From positions 23,638,171 through 23,702,170 of the forward strand of contig CM039128.1 in NCBI GenBank assembly GCA_022036555.1: a DNA stretch of 64,000 bases, read 5' to 3'. Below, piece after piece: positions 56,696 through 64,000 of this stretch; position 1 is the first letter of the stretch; the number at the start of each line of letters is the position of its first letter. This stretch comes from Microstegium vimineum. Taxonomy: Eukaryota > Streptophyta > Magnoliopsida > Poales > Poaceae. The notes under the pieces were generated by a model that ran no database searches, was not told the origin of the DNA, and saw only the letters and a program-made list of their open reading frames with translations. The translations under genes and the position numbers were made by a program.

Positions 56696-58443
56696 GCCAG
56701 CCCTTTTGCATTGGCTGAGCATCATCCCCAACTATGGCTCTCGGCAAGACACCCAGCTCAAGATGGACCGAAGGTATGTGTTTTCTTCCTCAGCACGCAT
56801 CTTGTCATGTGTGCATGACGCGATCTCAAGCTCCAAAGCCTCAAAGCGTTCCGACTCTCTAGTGCTATCTGAGCTGACCTTCTCTAGCATAACAATCCTA
56901 GCATCTCTTTGTGCCAGCTCAAAACACAAGCCTAAGCAAGACTTGCACGCACCAAGTAAGATAGGTCTAGCCTCCAGATCACTGACCTCCTCAAGTAGAG
57001 TGCCATACTTTTCCTAAAGAGTGAGAAGACTAGACATGTGAATGGAACAAGCATCACACTCTACCTCCTCGATAACCACCACTGACGCCTTAGCAAACTC
57101 TAGCTCATGCAGCATGCTAAGATACTTAGCCTTGAAATCATTCCTCTCGCATGCATCACGCTTGAGCAAAGCATCCTGACTCATCTAGGTGTCGTTCAAA
57201 GACTCAATCTCGAGAGAGAGGGATGCGATGGTGGGTGGTACCTCGGGTGTGTCGGAGTCGTAGTCGTAGTCGGGGCCATCCTGGCGCTTCCTGACTTTGC
57301 CTTCTTCAATCGCCATGGTGCAAAAGCCACCGTGCTTGGCGTCGGCGTAGAAGCATAGGCCGTTGAGCTTGTCCTCAACTCATTATCGCTCGAAGAAGCA
57401 CCTCCGTCGAAGGAGGCATCGATGTCGCTGAGGGAGGCGAGGAAGGCTCGGTGCTTGGCCTTCACCTTGTCGATCACCTTCTTGGAGGTCCTTCGGTGGT
57501 ATCCACCCTTGGGCTTGTGCTTGTCCTCGAAGTGGTGCTCGCGCTTGTCTTTGCGCTTGGTGAAGTCGCCCGCAGCTTTCTTGGGGCAGTTTGCGATGAA
57601 GTGATCCTCATCACCGCAATGGTAGCACCCCTTGGCTGAGCCACCACGCCGACGGTTCAAACGGTTGTTATGAAACCGTGAGAACTTAGTGATGACCAAA
57701 TCAGCTCATCATCTCCAAGAGCCTCCACTTGCTCCTCTATCATAGAAATCAAAGACAAAGCAAACAAGGAGTGTGAAGGGTCAGAGGAGGAAGAAGACGT
57801 ACCGCCGGGGCCAGAAACCAACGCCATAGATGGTTTCGACGGGTTTTCAAGCTTGGCCCGGGTCTGGTAGTCAATCTCCGAGGACTTGAGCTTGCTGAAC
57901 AGTTCGTCCACGGTCAGGGCATCATAGCCCGGTGACTCCTGAATGGCAGCCACCTTCATCTCCCACACCTTCCGATCAAGAGCATGCAAAAGCTTGATAG
58001 ACATCTCATGATCATCATATGGCAAGTTGGCTCGATTAGCACGCATCTTGTTGACGATAGATTGGAAGCGAGTGAACATCCCGTCAACAGATTCGCCAGC
58101 CAACTGAGCAAAGTTCTCGTACTCTCTACGGTACGTGTCGAAGAGTCTGGACTTGATCTGAGGGTTGCCCTCATGATATCTCAAGAGTGTTTGCCAGATC
58201 TCCCGTGCCGTGGTATGCATGCGGGCTCTTGCATGAGAAGAGAATGCTATGGACGCTTGCATGAGATGCATGCGGCGTAACCTGGGCATCGGTGATCCGA
58301 GCCTCAAGAACCACGTATTTCTCATTCTCACAAATCTCCCAAAACTTTGTGTCAAGCCCTTGGAGGTAAGCCAACATGCGCACCTTCCAATAGGCAAAGT
58401 TGGTTCCATCAAAGTAGGGAGGTTTACCAGCACCTCGCTCCAT
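56696..58443 (-). pseudogene. Sirevirus F gag
   Basis: Minus strand from the ATG at 58443-58441. N-terminus RGAGKPPYFDGTNFAYWK; UBN2-type capsid region (LLHALDRKVWEMKVAAIQ near 57960); CCHC knuckle CYHCGDEDHFIANC near 57625; basic linker; coiled-coil region (56930-56735, LEKVSSDSTRESERFEALE). Frame breaks: near 58270 and again near 57700 between the capsid and knuckle segments. Sequence leaves gag at about 56696, where element D begins; protease continues at 49790. In the family this protein forms the particle and binds RNA. Confidence 0.75.
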
Positions 58444-58475
58444 GTCGCCTTCGCGAATCAAGAACTGTGTAAGGT

Positions 58476-58513
58476 GGATCACTTCATCGCAAACTACCCC
58501 AAGAAAGCTGCGG
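58476..58513 (+). other. Inverted 38-nt gag knuckle fragment in place of the F primer-binding site
   Basis: Plus-strand sequence that encodes the DHFIAN.PKKAA part of the Sirevirus zinc-knuckle region. It matches the minus-strand gag of F itself (about 57580-57620) except for one base. It sits exactly between the LTR end (58514) and the short leader AGTTCTTGATTCGCG that precedes the F gag ATG. In element G that position holds the PBS. Confidence 0.8.
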
Positions 58514-58739
58514 TGAAGGACCGAGAACAGCGACCAGAGGGGGGTGAATGGGAGCCTCAAATTTCTCTCGAAATATTCGGTCCACTCTTCCCAAAAACCA
58601 AACCCAGTTGCTGGGTGCTCAACGAGAAAGAGGAAAACTCACCGGCAGTGGAGGAAAACTCACCGGAAACCCCCAAGAAGAGTTCTCAACCCCTATGAGA
58701 AAGAGGTAAGAATTCCAAGATAATTAGTCAGAAAAACAG

Positions 58740-59050
58740 GCAACGGACGCTGGAAGACAGTGCGACGGATGCTTAGGCGAGCATCCGTCGGCCTTCCAAA
58801 GAGCCTGACAGAAGCTGAAAAACTACCGAGGCGACGGACGGTCGGCGACGGACGCTGTGAAGATCGTCTGTCGGCCTACCCGAGAGCAAAACAGAGCTGC
58901 ACAGCGCACACACCACGCGACGGACGCTGGGCGACGGACTCTGGAGAGTGTCCGATGCCAAAACCTAAGGACGCCGATAAGCGAGGCGATGGACGCTGAC
59001 GTCAGTACGTACCAGCGTCCGCCGCAAACCCTCGGAGCGTCCGACGCCCC
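58740..59050. repeat. Inverted GCGTCCG/CGGACGC motif array in the F LTR
   Basis: Repeated CGACGGACGCT, GCATCCGTCGG, GTGTCCGATGCC and GCGTCCGCCGC half-sites over about 310 bases, at the position corresponding to 6109-6500 in the B LTR. Confidence 0.7.
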
Positions 59051-59842
59051 CAACAAACGTGCAGTAACCGAGAAAATCGTTTCTCTCCACCAAATCTTCC
59101 CAAAACTTGACCAAATGTTCTCCACTAGCAACCCAACTTGGTAGGCATGATTCTAGTGCTATGGAGGAGCTATCCCTAAGAAATCATCGCTCAATTTGGT
59201 GAGAATTAAAGGAAAACGAGGATTTGGGGAAAAGGGGCAAGAACGAAGAACACCGCAAAGAAATCGCCCGATCTACGCACTCGTGAGGTTTGAGGGGAAT
59301 TCCTTCAGTGCAAAGATGCTCCTCATGAACACGAACAACTTGGTTCAAACAGATTTGCAAGAGCTACTCCCTACAAAGAGAAATCATCTCGGGAAAAGAG
59401 GGAGAAAAAGCAAAACGCGAAGAACACAAGCAAAACGGGGAACACGATCACAAAAGCGAAGCCACCATGGCTTACGGAGGTTACGGCCTTCGATTCCTCG
59501 CAACAATCACAAGTTCTTACACCGGTGACTCAGTGGATCTCAAGCAAAAAGGAGCTAGGGAAGGGAAAACCTAGGGATAGGTGGGAGAAAGAGTAATGCA
59601 AGAGATGAGGATGAGGATACCCCTTCATCCTCTATTTAACGGGGCTTTGGCTATTTCCCAAATACCCCCTAGATAAATGAGTGAACTACCTAGCCTAAGC
59701 ATTGCAGTCCAAGCTCCAGAAAATATCCTCCTCGATTTGAATGGACGGCCCCGCTTCCTGCCGGGAGTTTCCGTCGCCTCGACGCAACCTCTAGGATTCC
59801 GCCACGTGCCATCCCCGCTTCCTCGGAAGCTCCGCCTAAGTT

Positions 59843-60235
59843 TTGAGGCCCAAACCCAGGAAACCCGCCATCGGTAGCTTTGGGCTCAACTACCGAACCC
59901 CGAGTTTTGCGGCCCAAACACGGAAACCGATGCAGATGGTTTTGAGGCCCAAACCACCAAACCACTCGATGCGAGCCACCTTGTCTTCGCCCGGTCCGAC
60001 TCCGAGTCCCTTGAACCTCCGCTCGACCCGCGCGTCCACCGTCTTGACTTGGTCAACTCGGTCTACCTCCATGTCTTCTCGCACTCGCCGGTGCCAAGTA
60101 CTAGCCACCACAGCTAGTCTGCCGGTGCCCATGGTCCCTCAGTCCGAGCCCCGCTTCCGCCCTTCACCGCTCTCAGTCCATCGGCACGGCAAGCCTCTAC
60201 TCGACCTTCTCCACGCTATTGACCACTATCACTAG
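59843..60235 (+). other. Conserved ORF antisense to the Sirevirus LTR
   Basis: 130 codons, Ser/Pro/Arg-rich, ending DLLHAIDHYH. Homologous open frames lie antisense in the other clean LTRs at 1192-1521, 4963-5283 and 63447-63833, all with the same C-terminus. No domain is recognised. It may be open only because the region is GC-rich and repeats a short motif; coding is unproven. Confidence 0.3.
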
Positions 60236-60469
60236 GCATAGCACCTGCACATCACAAGCCGATAGACAAGCACACATTTCTACTTTCACAGAGGTTAGGG
60301 TAAGCCACTCAAACTGAAACACTCACGTGTTGGACGATCACTCATCATCAAAGCTGAACATACATGGGTACTTATCCACCATGTGTTCGCACAGCAGCAG
60401 GCCACAAAGTGATCAGTGTATGGATGTCAGTACTAGGTACGATCGGGTCCTCGTAACGGAAGGTGTGGC

Positions 60470-61297
60470 ATACGACTGCCATCAGATGCCCTGATTTGAT
60501 GGGATTATGCTGACAAGGGGTTATGACCTCTGGATCAAGGAATGTTCGCACAACTTATCAGAGTTATAAGTTGATCGGTAAAATCTACGACATGGTGACA
60601 TAGACCCTAGGAGTACCGAGAGCATCTTGAAGATCTCAAAGCCACCTTAGGGTGCGTGAAGAAACATGGTTTGGGGATGTTCGCTCACAAGTGTGCTCTC
60701 GGAGGAACTACTGGGTTTTCTGCCATTCTCCATGCATAACCTAGGTGCCAAAGAATAGTCGTGAAGGGTTCTGACATGATCAGGCCATACCATCAACCAC
60801 AAAGACCGAGTTACAGTCTCTGACCGGTAAGGCCAATTTATTCGACGATTCGCACTGAACTTATTAGCCGAAAACCTCGGTCCTGCTGAGGCCAAGGATT
60901 CAACAAAGGTGTCCATGGAGTAGCGAACAGCAGGAGGCTTTCGACGGGGGTCAAGGAGCATTTGCAATCTTCATCAGTATCAACCCTTTCATAGGGTCGA
61001 AAGCTCTCCAGATTGGATGCAACAGCCAATGCCACACCGCTGGATCGGCTTTGGTATAAAATTTGAAAGGGAGGAGATGTGGGTATTCGATTCACGGATC
61101 ACTCGATCCCGAAACGAGCTACTAAGAGTCATGGTTATATTCAAACTTTTCCCATGCTAGGCTACGCCGTCATTTGTCTTCTTCCAGTGGTGTCAAAGTC
61201 TGATGTTAGCAAAAGCATACTATCAATGCCTATTCCGAATAGAGGAATCGGCAAATGGATCCTTGCTAGGTGTGGCTCCGCTGGCATTGATAATTGA
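60470..61297 (+). pseudogene. Degenerate Tat-type Gypsy RT and RNase H
   Basis: Plus strand, broken by many stops. Recognisable blocks: LIGKIYDMVT near 60573, EHLEDLKATLGCVKKHGLG and HKCALG at 60620-60700, KTELQSLTGKAN at 60801-60836 (KTELQSL.GK.NFIRRF in Tat-lineage RT), and DVSKSILSMPIPNRGIGKW at 61202-61258 (end of the RNase H/connection in this lineage). The catalytic YIDD-type motif is not visible. Assignment rests on these motifs, which I recognise from Tat-lineage polyproteins. Confidence 0.65.
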
Positions 61298-61999
61298 TGA
61301 ACCTACCCACGAACGAAGCAAAAACATTGGAGGTCGTCTCGGCACCGTATCGAGGGGGCAAGTTTCAACACGCTTCCCTTGTCAGGCCGATGACTGCCGA
61401 CAATCAAACAGGATGAGATCTTCTTAGGGGTTCTCGGCTATGAATTAACCGGCCGACACGAACTACATGAATGTGGGAAGAAGTATTGGAGCATGGTGGA
61501 AACTGTCACGGGCTGCCTGGTTCCTTCTTCGTATCAGCATCAAACATGCATCTGAGGGCTGAACGCCGACAAAGGGCTCGAAATGGGGTTGGGTTTGAAA
61601 ATTCATCTTGCCCATTGGGACTAAGGACAGTAAATACGACAGATGAACACCAGATCATGAAGATTTATGGAGTTCTCGGGAAAGGAGAACATTTTGGAAG
61701 CACTACTCCAGGGCATGAGCCAACACGTCATTGGATGGACAGCCAGTATGATTCATATCATCTCCAGGGCAACGGTGTTCAGTTTGAAGCTGGTGACAGC
61801 CGATACAATGTATCATCTTTAGATCAAAATATGTAAAAAAGAAAAGGAGTGGGGCGCAATTCAAGCGAAAAGAGAACATTCTGGTAACATGAGACAGCGT
61901 TATGTCAGAATGAGATATCTACAGTAATGAGGCATGTTTACAGAAAGGGTCAACTACTGTTCCAAAGACAAGCAGTCGATCAGTTCATCCATGGGCATC
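61298..61999 (+). other. Possible continuation of the Tat-like element (second RNase H region)
   Basis: MTADNQTG-like sequence near 61389 resembles the FTAYNQTAEY block of the second (archaeal-type) RNase H of Tat elements, followed by frames without clear matches. Low confidence. No integrase is seen. Confidence 0.3.
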
Positions 62000-62752
62000 A
62001 CTTCAACGACGGCTTGTCCTATTGGTTAGAATTTCCCCATCATTGCAGGGAAGTCATGCATTGTATGAGTGTTGGTGAAGCTTGGACCTACGACACCGGA
62101 GATATCTGCGTTGACGATCTCTGCTCCGGAGAGAGCAAATGTGGCTCCATAAGCAACATAATGGAAAACCAGGTCCCCGACGTGCATTGACATTTGGGCA
62201 AGGCGTTCTTCTGGGGTCGAGCCATGAGCATGGAGAGAGTCTGCTAGCACATTTATTGCGTCAGAAATACGGGCAAGTTCTGTTAGTACATCAGAAGGGT
62301 GTATGAGTCAATGTAGTCGACATGATTGGGGTAGATCTGATCGGTTGAGGTTGTGGTAACAAGGTCTGCAACCAACTGAAAATGATTTACGGAGTCCAAA
62401 AGCATACCTCCCGCCTTGGCATTGAGGGAATCCAGAAGCACTAGGGTGTTCGCGATGGTGGTTTTGGCCGATACCAGCTCCTTCTCTAGGAAAAATGACC
62501 TTTCGCATTCTTCTTGAAGAAGGCGCCTATCTGCCAGAATACCTTGGAAGAGTTCCCACAGGTCATCATCTGAGAATGACGCGGTGGGGATGGAGCTCGA
62601 CTCACCAACGCTAGCGCTAAAAGATGGTCAGACTCCCAGTAAGATGAGTCGTATGGGGAAGCGATGATTGCTTACCTAAAGAACCAATGTCGTGGCGACT
62701 ATAGAACACTGTCGGAAGAGCTGATCGCCGGACGTTCGCCGAAGTTTGCCAT
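62000..62752 (-). pseudogene. Antisense ORF 3' of the Tat-like pol, with a putative intron
   Basis: Minus strand. Putative exon 1 runs from the ATG at 62752-62750 to 62676. A 59-base interval (62675-62617) starts GTAAGC and ends CTTTTAG, and the frame continues in register at 62616. Exon 2 reads about 105 codons (SDDDLWELFQGILADRRLLQ, then a Leu-rich helical part), is shifted by one base near 62300, and continues as the 62250-62026 frame ending MMGKF. Exon 1 has an in-frame TAG near 62700. Total would be roughly 215-220 residues. No domain recognised. Extra ORFs, including antisense ones, are known 3' of pol in Tat-lineage elements such as maize Grande. Confidence 0.45.
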
Positions 62753-63080
62753 GAAAGCGCTTCGGCGGAGTAAGGGGAAGAGGGAGATATGCGCTAGTTA
62801 CTACTTCAGGGATTTCTGACTGATATTTTTTATGTCGGCGTAAATAGAAGAGATGTATGTTCAGTGGGCTGAAGTAAAGTCCGCTACAGGAAAAATCGGC
62901 TAAATGACCGATGAGGGGTTTGGATAGCGAGGTATGGATCGGCTAATCACAGCTCGTGGAGAGCTCGACGATGTCGATGATTTGGAATGATGGTCTCGTT
63001 CAGATAAACACAAAAGTGAAATAATCATGAGGTACACGAGGCGTATCAAGGTCATTATATTGATTCATGCCTAATACAAA

Positions 63081-63285
63081 CTAATTGTCGAGAAATACAT
63101 TGTTTACAATGTCCTCGGAACGGAATATATTAACTATCGCTTCGCCATGCTCGTGGAAGGCTTCCTTGAGATCTTCATGGTCTTGGGGGCCCTCTTGCCT
63201 GGGGAAGCCAGGGCCACCGCCGGAGTCGATAATCGGTGGCGGCTTCGGCGGTAGTGAGAGCAGTGACAGCTCCGCCGTGAAGAGC
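63081..63285 (-). pseudogene. C-terminal part of a further antisense ORF, cut by LTR H
   Basis: Minus-strand frame entering from the H LTR junction at 63285 and ending with TAA/TAG near 63081: Pro-rich (LPPKPPPIIDSGGGPGF), then an acidic helical tail (HEDLKEAFHEHGEAIVN). Its start is lost behind the LTR. It may be an upstream exon or separate gene of the same antisense unit. Function unknown. Confidence 0.35.
63281..63285. repeat. Left flank of LTR H (AGAGC), candidate target-site duplication
   Basis: Five bases before TGCGAACAC. The partner copy would lie beyond the window. Confidence 0.4.
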
Positions 63286-64000
63286 TGCGAACACATGGTG
63301 GATAAGTACCCATGTATGTTCAGCTTTGATGATGAGTGATTGACCAACACGTGAGTGTTTCAGTTTTAGCGGTTTATTCTAACCCTTTGCGAAAGCAAAT
63401 GTGTCCCTGTCTATTGCCTTGTGGTGTGCAGGTGCTATGCCTAGTGTCAGTGGTCAATGGCGTGGAGAAGGTCGAGTAGAGGCTTGCCGTGCCGATGGAC
63501 TGAGAGCGGTGAAGGGAGGAAGCAAGGCTCAGACTGAGGGACCATGTGCACCGGCGGACTAGCTGTGGTGGCTTGTACTTGGCACCGGTGAGTGCGAGAA
63601 GACATGGAGGTAGACCGAGTCGACCGAGTCAAGACGGTGGACGCGCGAGTCGAGCAGAGGCTCAGGGGACTCGGAGTCCGACCGGGCGAGGGCAAGGTGG
63701 CTCGCGTCGAGTGGTTTGGTGGTTTGGGCCTCAAAACCATCCGCAACAGTTTCCGAGTTTGGGCCGCAAAACTCGGGGTTTGGTAGTTGAGCCCAAAGCT
63801 ACCGGTGGCGGGTTTCCTGGGTTTGGGCCTCAAAACCTAGGCGGAGCCTCCGAGGAAGCGGGGATGGCACGTGGCGGAATCCTAGATGTTGCGTCGAGGC
63901 GACGGCAACTCCTGGCAGGTAGCGGGGCCGTCCATTCAAAATGCGGGAGATATTTTCCAGAGCTTGAACTGCAATGCTTAGGCTAGGTAGTTCACTCAAT
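63286..64000 (+). repeat. Sirevirus H LTR, 5' part, runs off the window
   Basis: Starts TGCGAACACATGG and matches the first 700 bases or so of the F LTR (opposite strand) and of the B LTRs, including the 30-base segment missing from the B 3' LTR. Contains the antisense ORF at 63447-63833. Whether it is a solo LTR or the start of a full element cannot be told. Confidence 0.85.

Larger units (their letters stand above)
58514..60391 (-). repeat. Sirevirus F 5' LTR
   Basis: Complement of TGCGAACACATGG ends at 60391; complement of CGGTCCTTCA starts at 58514. 1,878 bases. Its palindromic block (58740-59050) uses CGACGGACGCT/AGCGTCCG-type motifs, not the CCGGACTA motifs of the B LTR, so it is a different LTR subfamily. 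It carries the conserved antisense ORF at 59843-60235. The flank at 60392-60396 is CAGCA; the other end of F is lost, so no duplication can be tested. Confidence 0.85.

Overview
The window is intergenic DNA from a plant, almost certainly a grass (Poaceae). It consists of nested LTR retrotransposons, mostly Ty1/Copia of the Sirevirus (Opie/Ji-like) and Angela/BARE-like types, plus Ty3/Gypsy elements. I found no single-copy host gene, rRNA, tRNA gene, CRISPR array or bacterial-type operon. Every coding region I could identify is a gag/pol remnant. Species cannot be named from the sequence alone.

Layout. 1-21 kb, good sequence: a Copia element (A) has its gag at 807-1036, interrupted by Sirevirus B (1037-14490, flanked by the 5-bp duplication GAAGG). 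The 3' LTR of B is in turn interrupted by an Angela-like element (6534-14281, flanked by GTTCT). The gag of A resumes at 14491 and stops at about 16037, where a minus-strand, internally deleted Gypsy element (C, about 16038-20815) begins. 21-45.5 kb: sequence of very poor quality (homopolymer inflation, frameshifts every few codons). A plus-strand Sirevirus (G, 28785-45325) can still be followed through it, carrying a minus-strand Gypsy-type insertion (E, about 33375-38085). 45.3-47.2 kb: unassigned. 47.2-60.4 kb, minus strand: a 3'-truncated Sirevirus (F; LTR 58514-60391, gag to about 56696, protease-integrase-RT 49790-47236), split by an autonomous-type but decayed Gypsy element (D, about 49790-56695). 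60.4-63.3 kb: a degenerate Gypsy pol of Tat type on the plus strand, with antisense reading frames 3' of it. 63286-64000: start of a further plus-strand Sirevirus LTR (H).

Nothing here is an intact, active gene system. The Angela copy is closest to intact: one uninterrupted 1,314-codon frame broken only by four transition-type nonsense codons. The most interesting details are: (1) a 38-nt inverted gag fragment sitting where the primer-binding site of Sirevirus F should be; (2) an antisense, apparently intron-containing ORF 3' of the Tat-like pol; (3) an antisense ORF preserved in four Sirevirus LTR copies; (4) an Angela insertion with a third LTR stub inside a single target-site duplication; (5) a gag-protease-only Gypsy derivative. 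ORFs between about 21 and 45.5 kb should not be trusted as proteins.
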